A stretch of DNA of 64,000 bases, taken from Apus apus. Its lineage: Eukaryota; Chordata; Aves; Apodiformes; Apodidae. Each line of letters opens with the position of its first letter. Position 1 is the first letter of the stretch. Under the pieces are notes generated by a model that had not been told where the DNA came from, searched no databases, and saw nothing but the letters and a program-made list of their open reading frames with translations. Both the position numbers and the translations under genes were made by a program. This document shows, piece after piece, positions 11,901 to 38,455 of the stretch. The stretch covers positions 616,001 to 680,000 of the forward strand of contig NC_067295.1 of assembly GCF_020740795.1 (NCBI RefSeq), in the 5' to 3' direction.

Positions 11901-14900
11901 AAAGCTTGAGTTCAGCTGTGCCAGCAGTCAGATGTTCTAATCTGTTTTTCATAGTACCAAATGTAAATGATAATATTTGGCATTTCTAGCATATCTTAGT
12001 AGCACTTCATAAACATTGGTTTGATGCCAACATCAGGCAGAGGCTCAGTGACTTGGCTGGGATTCGAAAGAGAATCTTAGAGCCAGGATTAAAGCCAGGA
12101 GTGCTGGCATCTTTCTCTTCCAACCAGCAGTAGTCGGGTGTCTTGTTTCAGTGATGCACAACTGCAGAAACCATGGCATGTGCTGCTGTGCAGAGGATCA
12201 GGTTACTGTCCTGAACTGTCCAGGAGGAACTGGAATTGCTGCTGAGAACATCTCAATAACCCCCTGCCTCCAAAGGATGCTGAGCTCCTTGAGTTTGACC
12301 AAGATGGGGCAATATTCTAGTGATGAGCAAGAGAAACAGAAGTGCTTGTTCACTGTCCCAGTAAAGTAACCTAATTGGATGGTGATGTTGGCTTTGGATG
12401 ACACCTCCAGCTGCTGTGTTATTTCCAAAGTAAGCAGAAATCTTGGAAGTTTTTGATCTTTCCTTTGTAGGACAGACTTGACTGTGAAGGTATTTTTGGC
12501 TTTCAGACTTCTCTGGGTACTAGTTGCAGTGATTTTTCTCCCAGGCTAAGTGATGGAGTGAGACACTGTTCTTTTTTCTCTGTAGGTTGGGGCAGCCAGA
12601 TCTTTTTGTTATTGACAATGTGTTCTAAACACATTATTACTATTTAGGTAATTTGTCTTCTTCCTTCACCTTCTAGATGAGTTTCAGGTTTAGTACTTCT
12701 AAAGTGTTCTAGCTGTGAAATTTGATTTTTCTTGTAGTCATCTGTTTTCCACCTGTTCCCCTACTTCTCCACATTAGCAGCAGCTTGCTTCCTCTAGGGA
12801 ATGGCTGTAGTTGCTGGCTGTTGTTGGGAGAAACTCCTGCCTGCTCCAAGGAATCCATGGCAGATGCCAGCATGTAAGAGCTAGAATGAAACCAACTGTG
12901 TGTTAACGGGGTTTTTCCCTTGCTAGTCCTGGACAGTTGAAACTGGTGCTTCCTCCCCCAGCCTCCCAGTGCTGCACGATCACTGGACATGTCTGTGCTC
13001 TGAGGTCTGGTGTGGGTTGGTGTGTCTCTGTGCCATTTTCACAGAGGCATTGATAATAAGAGTTTGTCTATTGCTGGATGTAGGGAAGAGGAAGTGACTT
13101 GCAGGATGCTGGACAAGAGAGCAAAGTAAGATCTTACTGAATGAATGTCAGGAGTCTGACTGGGGTAGTTCAGAGTCACGTTAGTTACAGCCCTGAAGTA
13201 CAGATTATTTGTCTTTACATCACCAAGTTTATCTCCTTCTGTGCCTTTTCTAGGTAGGTGGTGTTGTTTTTTTCAAAGATCACAGAAGTTAGGTATATCT
13301 AAGGAGCTCATAGTTGAGTGTCTCCTTTGTAGAGTGTTTGTGGCTTCCTTTGTCTTAAATCCCAGGAGGTAATTTTAAGCAGACACAGAAAACTGGAACT
13401 GAAAGGAAGGATCTTGGAGTTAAGTCTTCAGAAAGAAGTGAGGACAGAACTGAGAGAGCAAAGTCTGCCATGAGCCACATGGTCATTCATGTTGGTTGCC
13501 CCAACCTGGCTGACATTGCTCTGTCATGTCATTGTAGCCATCTTTTGGGTTTGTTTTTTCAGTTTTTGTTTCTCTCCCTGTTTGCTCATTAGTATTTTCT
13601 TCCCTGTGCTTTTATAGTAACAGTTGAACCCTGCCTCAGGGGGAAGCCAGGAATAGGCTGTCACAGAGGGAGTTAGCCTGTCTTTTTTCAGCCTTGTCAT
13701 TTTGTAGAGCTTAGTACAATCCTTGCTAGTCAGTCCTGAATGTTCTTATGCCTGGACCAGCTTTCCCTGTGGTGAGTAATCCTGCTGGTCTGGGTGGAGT
13801 TTCTTGTGGGGAAGCATTAGGTACAGCCAGGGTTTTCCCCTCACTCCCTTTAGGCCTGGATCAGGAACACTGTGATTCAGAGACATAAAGTGCAAGGAAC
13901 TGTGGGATCCACTTCTGGATTCCTTTAAATGCTGAGTATGTCAGCTGTGGGGTGTGTGCTGGTGTGCCTGCTGGGTCCTCAGCAGCAGGTATGCAAAGTT
14001 CACCCAAGGAGAAGCCTACTGGCCTGAGGAGCTTTTGGAAGTGCTGGAGGTAGTGTTGGAAATTAATATGAAACGCTGCTTCCTCATGGATCAGAAATAA
14101 TGCTTTGATCAATTTTAATGTAGAGAGAACAGAAAAATTACCCATGGGGTCCATTAAAAATGTGGTGAGTGAACCTATTGAAGGACATGAGGATTATCAC
14201 ATGATGGTAAGTAATGTCTCTACTTTAATAATATCCAGTCTAATTACCTCATGCAAACCCACAGAAGTAAGGCTTTTCAAATGGAGCAAGTTGGAGCTGG
14301 TGGTGATACCAGCCTCCTGTGTTGTGGAAGGTGGGAATGTGGACATGGTCTGCTGTCACAGTGGGAATGCTTTGGGTGGCATGTTGAATATCTGCTACTT
14401 GTCAAAATCTGGGCTGGTTTCACACGAACATGAAGTGCTTGAGCATTATTTCCTATCTTCTGTCTTAGGACAGTGTTAAAAGAGTATGTATACTAACAAT
14501 ATAGCTCATGATTTATTAATGTCAGTGATATTTTCCTATATCTGGTTTTATCTCTAGTTTCTGTTGTATTTCTATAAACAAGAGGCCTTGCTGGTGGTTA
14601 AAAAAATAGTGATTTGATGCTGTAATGTTTTTTCCCATATGTAATTTTCTGAAAAATTGTTATTGGGTCTAGGAAAGTAACACATGGAAGAAGAGAGCAG
14701 TGCTAGTTCTACTAAATTTTTGGATGTTTCTTATAGTCTGTGGGGTTTTTTTGAGGGCTTGGTTTCCAAAGTGCAGTAACTAACTTTTAATGTTGAAGTA
14801 AGTTCCTTATATAAGTCTGTTTCCTTCTTTAGGGGGAGAAGGGAGAAATGTTTTAGCTTAAAGTTACTGTCTGTATGAGCACACTGATCTTTGTCCAAGT

Positions 14901-15567
14901 ACTTGATTTTTGATCACCTGTGTAAGAAAATCTCATCTTCAGAACACGCTACAATAAACTCTTACCCTAAAGCAAGGATAGAGGTTATTTTGCTACAGTG
15001 TTCCTCCCCTATGGATACTGCCATAAGTTGAGAATAGGACATTATGTCTAGATATGAAATTCTATAAAATGTGCTGACTATGAAAACTTGGTTATCACCT
15101 CCTTCAGCTCCTGTTTGGCTTCTCAGATCTGTACATTCTGGGCATTTCTTTAGAGAGTTTGAGTTATGCTCCAGATTAGGTCTTCCAGAATAATTCCCTG
15201 ATGTTCTTGAAACTGGCCAAGGTTTTCGTTGCTGCTCTGATGCTGTCGGAGCTCGTTGTTTCAATGGGTCCTTTGCAGTTCTTGCTCCTCTGAGGAACAC
15301 TTTTTCAGTTGCTCCCAGATAACCTGGTGTGCCCCCAGTGTTTGCAGGAGGCTGTGGGTTGTCAGCCTGGCCTGACCTTGCATGGGTTGAGCTGTGTCTG
15401 TCCTGTGTGAGCTGTTCTGTGTCCCCCTGGTAAATGTTGTCGTTTTAACTTTGCAGGCGTTTCAGCTGGGCCCAACAGAAGCCTCTTACTACTGGGTGTA
15501 CTGGGTGCCCACTCAATATGTTGATGCAATCAAAGACACGGTGCTGGGAAAGTGGCAGTATTTTTGA
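8901..15567 (+). CDS. UBFD1: Ubiquitin-like domain protein UBFD1
   Basis: Ubiquitin family domain-containing protein 1, a soluble protein of poorly known function. Seven coding exons: 8901-8928, 9083-9355, 9434-9642, 10744-10809, 11586-11691, 14124-14206, 15457-15567. Total 876 nt, 291 aa (human about 309). The N-terminus is Ala/Gly/Glu-rich and poorly conserved. The ubiquitin-like fold follows (ELVELKVIWNKNKYDVKF through KIMVVGSTINDVLAVNTP), then a basic linker and the conserved C-terminal domain containing LPTVPLSGMYNKSGGKVRL and GPTEASYYWVYWVPTQYVD, ending GKWQYF. The start at 8901 is favoured because exon 1 (MAAASAAAG) splices in phase to GAEEPGM, matching the human N-terminus as I recall it. 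Intron 4 carries a solo LTR. Intron 6 is about 1.25 kb and contains a possible antisense exon. Confidence 0.97.
10976..11542 (+). mobile_element. Solo LTR of an avian ERVL-type endogenous retrovirus
   Basis: A 567-bp element in UBFD1 intron 4 starts TGTCCTGGTT and ends AACA, so it has the canonical TG...CA termini. It is flanked by a perfect 5-bp direct repeat, CTGTT, at 10971-10975 and 11543-11547. Five-base target duplications fit ERVL-class integrases. The internal text (CTGGGATAGAGCTGATT near the start, TTATCTCAACCCACAGG near the end) matches an LTR family I remember as common in passerines and other Neoaves. An ATTAAA signal sits at 11420-11425 in the plus sense. No gag, pol or env sequence is present, so this is a recombined solo LTR. 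Sequence divergence suggests it is not recent. Confidence 0.9.
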
Positions 15568-17326
15568 AAGCACGTTCACCTCTGGCACAGGAAAATGACA
15601 CAAAGCTAAGGACACTGCTGGGAGAGGCCTCCAACATCCCTGGATGTGATAGTCCTGGAACTTATTAATAAAACCTGATAAACGAGGCACTGACGGAAGC
15701 CAGAGGTGATGTTCTTTCACCATTAGTTTACTTTTAAATTAAAAATTTCACCATCCCTTTTCTGCAGTCAGCTTCAACCATATTTAAAGCAAATACAATG
15801 GAAATCAATAAATCTTAATTCACAAAATATTGTGTGTAATACACTTAAATCTGCTGAGAGTTGATCTTCCAATTTAGTTTTAAAAAGAAAATATTACAAT
15901 GTATTATTGAGGATTTTTTACATGGTTTGAACAAAAATATTTTCATAATCTTTCAGTTACAAGCATTAGACTTAATTTAGTTACTTGGTTGTGACTGAGA
16001 ATTTCAGAAACAGTTTTTTAAAAATAAACTTTAAACAGTATGCAAAAGTGATGCTTAGTAAGCCATATTCTGCTGGCCCCTTTATTTCAGGTTTAACTCT
16101 TTGGTAGCAAAACTTTTGTTCTTTAACCCAAAGATGCTCTGTTTTTGTTGTGGTTTTTTTTTTGCTTCTCCTCCCCGCTTTGTTTCCCAACCCTTAAGCC
16201 TGGGGCTGGTCTCTGTGTGGTGTGTTTGCAGCAGATGGCTCCCACTGTGGGTGCTCTGTAGTGGCAGTGGCCCAGTGCTGCTCACTGTCCCCTTGGTGCC
16301 ACCTCGGTGGTTCCTCCCACACAGGTATCTCTCAGCTCCTGTTCCTCCTGCCCTGGCCCTGCCGTGTGTTTCAGAGCATTTCTGGACCCTGCATGTTGCA
16401 GCCTCGAGTCTCCCTGCAGCTGTTGTGCTGACACCCCTGTCACTGCAGAGCCTCCTGGAGTGGGGTGGAGCAGTGACCCGGGTCTCCCAAGGCGACTGAA
16501 CCCCAGAGCCCTGCCTGCTTTGGGGTGGGAGGTGTGGGGCAGAGAGAAGCTCGGATGCCAATTTAGATCTCAAATAACTGCAGTAGTCTTTTGTGACCTG
16601 GATTTGGAAATGGATAGTGATCTTGTTCAGTGAATCTTGCCAAATTTAGAATATATATCCAGCAACTGGTCTTTTGGAATTTAAATCACCTTTCAGCTTT
16701 TCTCTTGCTCAAGTTTACAGGAAGGTCTTGCCTCTCGTCGTGTCTGAAGTGACGCTCCTGGCCTTTGGTTTGTGGCATCCTGCATCTCATCTCAGCCACT
16801 CACTTGCCGTTTATCTCAGGTTTTCTGAACTGACCTTTCAGTCCTAAGAGGTGCACGCCCGTGGCAGATGGCTGTGCAGTCAGACTGAATCAGTCTTGCT
16901 CAGTGTTAAACCTGCATCTCACAGATCGCTGCTTGTTATTAATACTGATTTTACTCAATGCAAGTAGCTCAGTGTTTTGAGAAACTCCTGGAGAAGTAGC
17001 CTTGCAGGAGTAGCTGGTCTTCATCTATTCTATGTCCATTTTTCACTCTCTTTGAAACAGCCCAGTTGAAACTCAGCAGGTGCAAATTCCCAAATAAGTA
17101 TTTATTTTATTTTATTTTATTTGGAGAGACTGGGAAAAGTGTTCACTTTATAGTATGTGTTAAGATTATGTAATTACCTGAAGACTCCTGGTAGCAGCGT
17201 AAGCAGCTTTTCTTTTGTGTTTTCAGTTAAAACATCCCTGCAGTACAAATTTTCAAGGTGTTTCATATCCTGCATATGAACTAGTGATGTGCTTGTTACT
17301 CTTGTAGCTTGAGGTATTTCCTTTCT
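14962..17326 (-). CDS. Candidate antisense three-exon coding unit, unidentified
   Basis: Three minus-strand blocks can be chained: 17178-17326 (49 codons, containing HMQDMKHLENLYCRDVLTE and EKLLTLLPGVF), 16690-16779 (30 codons, Lys/Arg-rich, FRHDERQDLPVNLSKRKAE) and 14962-15289 (109 codons ending in a stop). Each joint has AG acceptors and GT donors, and both junctions are phase 2, so the frame stays open. The last block lies inside UBFD1 intron 6, and UBFD1's last exon lies in the putative intron of this unit. Against it: the polypyrimidine tracts are weak, I recognise no family, no start exon was found, and the poly(A) signal is unclear. Chance open frames in AT-rich non-coding DNA could give the same picture. 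This may be coding, a decayed gene or nothing. Confidence 0.22.
15667..15812 (+). terminator. UBFD1: UBFD1 poly(A) signals
   Basis: AATAAA occurs at 15667-15672, 100 bp after the UBFD1 stop codon, and again at 15807-15812. Either could end the transcript; the second is followed by a T/G-rich stretch (TATTGTGTG) that fits a downstream element. Further AATAAA-like sites near 16022 would give a longer 3' UTR. Confidence 0.6.
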
Positions 17327-20300
17327 CTGTACAAGCCACCAGCAGCATGTCTTGCCACGGCACTGGGGCCAGAGCTGGTCCTGCAGCAGCGCCGGGCGGG
17401 CTCCCTGCACAGCCCCTTCCCTGCTGCTGAGCTTGCCTGGACGAGGAGTGGGGCTGGCCTCAGTTAATTGGAGACATAATTGCAAATTAAAGGCAGCATT
17501 CTCACTCCCAGTCGCCAAACCTGGTGTTAAGGCTGAAATGTGGAGTTCTGTACCTGGGGAGAGCACGCGCTGCAGCCTGAAGAGGACGGGGACACTGGCT
17601 TTTTCTGTCAGGTGGGGTCACCGCTGCACGTGTCGTTGGGTCTGTGGTTACCAGCTTCCACCTGCTGCTTGGCTTGCTCTGGCCTGTCTGCACATCCCTT
17701 CATGTTCCCTTGTCCTTCCCAGTTTCCTGAGCCTGCTCCCCGTGAGGAGGTGCTCTTGGCTGCTGTGGCCCCCGTGCTCTGCCCAGTCCCGCTCGTACCC
17801 GCTCCTCCAGCGCTGGGGGCAGGGGACGGGCCATGTCCAGCCCCCCTGTCTGTGCCCTTCCCAGGGAGACAGCCCCTCTGCATCCTGGGCCAGCTACAAT
17901 CCATGTCAAAAGAAACTGAATATAAAACCCATGTGTTACAAAGCAGTTTTAAACGTGGAGAAGAAAATATTATGAACTTAAGAAAATGTGATCCTACTTA
18001 GGTGCTGCTTTTCAAGGTGGATTTGATTGGAAAAAGGAAATTGTTTCACTCTTCTGTTCTATGTGCAAAGTTTGAATTAAAATACAGGAAAGTGATACTT
18101 ACATGCAATGTTCTAATTGGTGTTTGTTGGCTTAATATAGTAGGTTTCTTGGGAGTTACTTGAAATGAATATTCCAACTGAACTTAGCAGCACTGCTTTA
18201 AAGATCCTTTCCTTTTCGGGATAATGTGGAGCTCTGTATCTTCTGGTATGTACTGATTTTTTCCAAGGCAATTACTGACATTACCTAATGATCACTAACA
18301 TCTAAGAAAACACCATCTCTCTAGTTAAGTAGTGTCACAGCTTGCCTAACTGGGGAGCCCTTTGCTAGCCTCTGTCTTGACTTTGGGTTTTACTCTCTGA
18401 TGTCTGTGATCGTCTCCTGTGCAGATGCAGCGTAACAAATGGTCCCACGGAGGAGTCTGGCAATTAGTCCTCAGTTATACACAAGCTTTGTGAGTAAAGT
18501 GCAAATATAACCAGTATTTTGAATTGGCTGATAGATTGTTTTGAGATCCAATGTATAATCTTCCATAGGAAGTTTATGGTAATATCTGGTGGTTCTTGTG
18601 CAAAAGTTTGTTTCAGTTAAATTACAGTTCAGTGATCTCCTGGTGGCCATCAGTTCCCTATTGTGTATGTGTGCAATTCCCTATCAGCATTTTGGGGTAT
18701 GAAGTTGTATTAAGTGCTTTGCAGATTTACTAATTGGGGATTAAAGCATCTGTACTGCAGGGGTGGGTTTCCAGGGAGCAGAGCTGGTGCTTCCCAGGAG
18801 GTGGGCAGCGTCCCCTTCCTGCCCGGTGTGAGCCCGGCCACGGTGCCTGAGCTCTCCGTGCCCTGCTCCAGTGCCTGGAGTGGTACAGCTCACCTGTGTT
18901 CTGCTCTCCTTGTCCTGAGTATTCCTTCCTCCTCTGTCCATGCATCCCAAGCGTAAGCACTCCTGGATTAGTGTTGCAGTAGGAATGCAGAGTCCATCAC
19001 TGGACCCTGCCTGGGTCAAACAGAGACTGCACCTTGTGTGAAAATCTTGTTACTCAAGTGTTTCATATCAACTTTAAGTAAATCATTGATTTCTGTTAAT
19101 GACACTTTGGTGAGAAATGTGACTAAAACTGGGGTGTTGTGGTGATGGAAGAGGAAGAGTGATCTGAATTCAAGGAGCTAGAAAAGAAAGGGTTAACACA
19201 CAGTGTGTTCTGACTGGTACCACGCACACAACTGCCCCGCGTTGCACTGGTGGCAGCTCCTGTCTGTTGCTTCTTCATGCTTTAAGGGCCAAAGAGGAAC
19301 AATTCCCGTGCAGTGGCACTGTCCAGGTGCCATGTTGTGATGGTCTCTCTGTGTGCTCCCTTCCCATCACCATGTTGCTGTACAACCATGGGTGCTCCCT
19401 GCTCCGGCTGCTCCCTGGGACAGCTTGCTGCTGAAGGGCTTTTTTCCAGACTTTCCTTCTGCTGTTTAGTTTTTTTTTCCCTCTGTAACTTGATTTTTCC
19501 AAGAGAGCTGTTTCAGCTTTGTACTCCAGCCTTTTGCCACCTGTTAGGATGAGGTTGTTCCCATTTTGGTTTTGTTAATTAATGTCCTCATCCCTGTGGG
19601 AGAAGAGGGGGACCAGGAGGGTTGTAGAAAGTCGTGGCCACTTTACCTTCCAGCCAAGGACTTGCTTTCTGTGGCTCATGGAAGTTCACCACATCTTATC
19701 CATATCCTAAGCAACTCAATCTTTGGTTTTATATTAAAAATACAAGTTCTAGGTGTTTGTGCCCACTGCAGATTTATTTTAAATGGAATATGTAAGTACC
19801 ATGTATTACGGTATTTTTAAATAATCTATTGCCTATTTCAGGGGAGGGGGAGATGACAAATATTTAGTCTTAGATTTGCACTGCTGGATTTTTTTAAGTG
19901 TAACCTTGACTGGTTATCCTGTTGTTTTATTCTGTAAGATTAGTCCTATCAATTAAAGTTTGATAATTAAGTAATTCTGCGTTTGAGAGTTTCAGCGTTC
20001 TGTACATGCTCAGCTACTTCCTCTCCCATGAGCAACCACGAGCAAAGGGTTTGTAGTTGGGTTTTTGTGGAAAGCTGGACACGGGTGGAAACCCGCTGTC
20101 ACGTCTGACGCCGTCGGTCCCGTTCCCCAGGGTGGGATTTGGGACAAGCACTGCTGTGTGTGAAAGGGATGTGAATTACAGGAGAGCTCTTCCCTAGCTC
20201 CCCATCCAAACCCGGGTTTACTCTGGTGTTAAACTGTAGCTGTGTCGTGCAGAGCTTGCTGGGGTGTCAGCAGTGCCACCTGTGTGTGACAGCCTGCCAA

Positions 20301-20650
20301 GCACGGGTGCTGAGGAGCAGCCGGCTGTCTTGGGGCTTTTTAAGGCTTGACAGATGCTGCCTCTGTTTGTGACTGGCCTTAGAAGCTTTCCCTCCCCTCA
20401 CCCCTGTAAAAAAAGCGGGCTGAGACAATTAATTAGTGTCATCACTGAAATAACGTTCCAAATATGTGCTGTACAGCCACCTAAGGTGCAGTATTGGCAA
20501 GTTCAGTTTAATATCCAGGTGTGCCCTAACGGCCAGTGATTCGTGGGGCTGGGGGAGCTGAATTCTGCCAAAACCCCTGTTCAGCTCCAGTTCCTCCTTT
20601 TGGAAAGAGCTCTCCCACCAGCACCTGTGCGCTGCTTTTTCCTGGAGTGA
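15813..20650. other. Intergenic region between UBFD1 and ERN2
   Basis: About 4.8 kb of AT-richer sequence without a gene I can support on the plus strand. It contains the two upstream blocks of the weak antisense candidate (16690-16779 and 17178-17326) and a short pentanucleotide repeat at 17101-17122. The region corresponds to one breakpoint of the inverted gene block relative to human. No CR1 or LTR remnant was recognised here. Confidence 0.5.
17101..17122 (+). repeat. (TTTAT)n microsatellite
   Basis: Four and a half perfect copies of TTTAT in the UBFD1-ERN2 intergenic region, immediately left of the candidate antisense exon. Confidence 0.9.
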
Positions 20651-20679
20651 AGGTTATTCCAGATGGGTTGGTGTGTAAG

Positions 20680-21060
20680 GCGGCCGGGAAGAGCCCTCTG
20701 CGTCCCGGCGGGGCCGGGGCCGAGGTCCGGGGGAGCCTGTACGCTTTGTCCCGCGCTACCGGTGAGAGGAGTTTTTCCCAGAATAGTGTTAAAACCGCAG
20801 GGATGGGGACGGTGCGCGGCCGTGATGCTGAAGCCGAGATTGCAGAGGGCCGGAGAACGGGGCTGGGGGTCCCGGGGTGCAGCCCGGCACCTCCCGCTGC
20901 CCCGGCGCTGGCGGCCGCCGCTGTGCGGGGCGGGGAGCGGCCGGGGCCGGGCCGGGGGGGCAGGAAACCGCATCCTGGATCCGCCCCGGCCCCGCTGACT
21001 CAGGGCCCGGCGATAAGCGCGGCCCGGCCCTGCGCTCCGCGGCCCCGGCATGTCCGGGAC
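20680..21060 (+). promoter_or_regulatory. ERN2: ERN2 CpG-island promoter / 5' leader
   Basis: GC content and CpG density rise sharply from about 20680 and stay high through exon 1 into intron 1 (to about 21450). There is no TATA box. TGACTCAG, an AP-1-type site, lies at 20997-21004 about 60 bp before the start codon. The position directly upstream of the ERN2 signal-peptide exon makes this its likely promoter; the start site itself is not visible. Confidence 0.55.
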
Positions 21061-30977
<9,917 letters not shown>

Positions 30978-31980
30978 GCAGGGGCACACACTGAGATGGC
31001 ACCCGTTGTGCCAGGCTGCTCCTCCCCACCTGCAGCAGCTGGGAGCAGCCCCAGGGGTCTCCGTGTCCTTCTCCCGCTCCCCAGGGCGAGGTGGGGCTCC
31101 AGCACCGCTGGCCGCCCAGCGTACGTGTGGGTTACAAGCAGGATGGTCCAGACCTGATGGGCTGATGGTGGCACCAGGCCATCATCTGGGATCTCCAGCA
31201 CACAAGAGGGACCCTCTGGGCACCTGCCTTTGCAAATGCTCATGGTTGGACTTGGTGCCTGAAGGCATTTGTGTTAGAGACCAAAAAAATCTCTTTGGTG
31301 GCAATGGTTCCTCAGTAAGAGAGAGGAAAAGGTGTGTGAGGTTTCCCTGAGGGCAGCTGGGGAGTGATGCCCTTGTCAGAGTGACACAGCCGGGCTGTGT
31401 CAGGTCCCAGAGGGATAGCTGAGCTTCTTCCCCTGCATCCTCCCATGCCATATGCCTGGGAAAGTGGCTTTTTGAATGTGACGGTGACAGGACTGATCCA
31501 CCAGCCTTGCTGCTGGAGATGACCCTTCAGCCCAGCCAAGGGTCGGGGCACAGCAGCTCCACTTCCAGCAGCCCCCAGGGCTCAGCCCTGCTATTTGCAT
31601 CAGGGCTGCCAAGGGTGAGGTGCCACCAGCCCTGGAGGGAGGCACAGAGGCCTCTGGTACTATCCCAAGAATGAAGCTATTTTATTTCAGCTGGGAATAA
31701 GGTTTTCTGCCTTTTGCTCCCCAGCAGGTGGTCAGTTCCAGGGCAGAGCCCCGTGTCAGTCCTGGGCCCAGGAGCCTGAGCCATTTGCCCCACAGCACAG
31801 CTGGGCAGGAGCAGTGCTGGGGTCACAGCATCCTGAGGTGTGGGGTTTGTGGGGTTTCTTTGTTGGTTTGTTTAGGGGTTTGGTTTGTGTTTTGTTTTGA
31901 CACAGGTAAAAAAGTTTTTTTTTTACCTGGCTTGTTTTCAGAATGCTGTAGAACATTTTATACAAAATGCTATAGAGAAA

Positions 31981-32009
31981 AATAAAAACTTGTCCTGCTT
32001 AAAAATAAA
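31981..32009 (+). terminator. ERN2: ERN2 poly(A) signals
   Basis: Two AATAAA hexamers (31981-31986 and 32004-32009) about 1 kb after the ERN2 stop codon. The gap from 30978 holds the ERN2 3' UTR with no other gene seen. The convergent PLK1 signal lies 484 bp further right, so the two transcripts end without obvious overlap. Confidence 0.7.
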
Positions 32010-32492
32010 CCAGCCTGAGCTGGCAGTGAGCAGTAGTGGGAGAACACTCAGCATAGCTTTCTGGGTCTACTACAGCCAGCTTCTGCTAATTCTGTACTCA
32101 AATTTGTGAGCATCTTCCAGGTAGCAAATAGCCAGTCCAAAGGAAGGGGAAGGCTGGTAGCCCACAGGTTAGAGCACAGCTCCTGCACTGCCCCCAGGGT
32201 TCCTTTCCTGCAGCACACAACAGCACAAACAGCAGCAGCAACTCCAGGCCCCTCTCTGCTCACAAGCATCTGCCCAGACAACTTCACCCCTTCCCCATTT
32301 CCTGCCACAATCTGCTGCCATTTCCCCATTGCTCCGTGGTCAAGAGCTGGAGCTGAGGAGCAGGTGAGGGCTCAGCTCAGCCAGGGGCAGGACAGCTCTC
32401 ACATGGAGGGGCAGCCAGGGGGAAGGTGCTGCTCTGCCCCTCCCTGCAAGCCAAGGGGAAGCAGGACAGGCTGGACACTTTAGTGAACAATC

Positions 32493-32498
32493 TTTAAT
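32493..32498 (-). terminator. PLK1: PLK1 poly(A) signal (ATTAAA, minus strand)
   Basis: The plus strand reads TTTAAT here, giving ATTAAA on the minus strand about 520 bp after the PLK1 stop codon. No minus-strand AATAAA was noticed between the stop and this point. Bases 32010-32490 between the two convergent 3' ends hold nothing I recognise. Confidence 0.6.
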
Positions 32499-33013
32499 CA
32501 AATTACATAACATACAAAAGTTTAGGCTTTGTGTAGATTAATTTCAGTATTAAAAGGCTGATTGCTCACCCCGGGCATGTTAAATATTTCACCTGAATTT
32601 CTACAAGAGAAAACAAAAAGCCTAGGGCACCAGCACAGCCATGTACAAATTATTTACATGATAGTTCTGCTTTCCCCCCTGCTTTGTTCTCTCAAGAGAA
32701 GGCCCAGGAGCCTCAAACAAGGTGGCTGTTTTTTGAGTCAGGCTTTTGTCTTTGGGAAGTTAGGAAAAAAAAAACAACTAGTTATGCAATTAAAAAATAC
32801 TTTCTATTAGGAATGGGTAGCAAGAAACCTTTGGGTATCAGTCAGAGTGAACAAGGCCATTCCCACAGCAGCAGGGGCTTCCCTGTGGCAAATGGCCCAG
32901 GAGTGGGAGCCCAGCGCTGGCCGGAGGTCACAGTGTGAGCAGGGCTGCTCCGAGGCCCCCCAGCCGCAGCTGGGGCAGTTTGGCACAGATGTGGAGTCCA
33001 TGGAGAACAAGGC

Positions 33014-37815
<4,802 letters not shown>

Positions 37816-37979
37816 GGCGGGGCCGCTGCGAAACGGGGCTGAGACGGGAGGCGCGGGAGGTGCGGGAGGTGCAGGAGGCCCGGGCAGGGAGCGGGACGAG
37901 CGGCAGGGACCCGGCAGGCACCGGGCAGGGAGCGGGACGAGCGGCAGGGACCCGGCAGGCACCGGCAGGCGCTGCCCGA

Positions 37980-38028
37980 TTCAAACGCAGCCCCGGAACG
38001 TTACGCGCCCGCGGCGGCTCCTGATTGG
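37980..38028 (-). promoter_or_regulatory. PLK1: PLK1 cell-cycle promoter: CHR element and CCAAT box
   Basis: On the PLK1 strand a CHR hexamer TTTGAA lies at 37985-37980, about 165 bp before the start codon, preceded by GGGCTGCG that could serve as a CDE. About 40 bp further upstream is an NF-Y CCAAT box within CGCCAATCAG (38028-38024). CHR plus upstream CCAAT is the classic arrangement of G2/M genes controlled by DREAM/MuvB-B-MYB-FOXM1 and NF-Y, and PLK1 is a known target of that class. The region is a CpG island without a TATA box. Confidence 0.7.
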
Positions 38029-38285
38029 CGGGGAGGATTTAAAATCCACGCCGCCCGCCGCGAGGCACGATGGGAATTTAAAGGGCCAGGCGCCCGGGCG
38101 GGCGGGGTGCGGCCCCGTTGGTGTTTGTCACGAAGTTGCTCTCATCGCAGCCCACAAGCGCCCCGATCCCTCAGCCTCCGAGGCCCCGCCCAGGCCGGCT
38201 CTGTGGCATTTTACCTGTCGCGCCCAGGGGGCTCCCGCGGCTCTCCCCGTGTGCTCCGCGTGCGCCGCGGCCCCGGTGCTCACCT

Positions 38286-38455
38286 GCTGCCTCCCGGTGC
38301 CCTACCTGTCGTGCTTAGGGGCCTCCTTAGTATTTACCTGTTGTGGTTAGTGAGCTTAGAGGCCCGTTGTGGTGTTCAGCGGCCTCTCGGTGTTTACCTG
38401 TTGTATTTAGTGACGGTAGTGGCCTGTTGGTATTTACCTGCTGTATCTAGGGACC
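38286..38455 (+). repeat. Degenerate tandem repeat upstream of PLK1
   Basis: An imperfect repeat built around the core TTTACCTGTTGT followed by a TTAG-type box. Clear cores start at 38333, 38393 and 38433, with weaker ones earlier (CCTACCTGTCGTGCTTAGG near 38301). Spacing is irregular, about 30-60 bp. It lies about 0.5 kb upstream of PLK1 at the edge of its CpG island. Confidence 0.6.
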
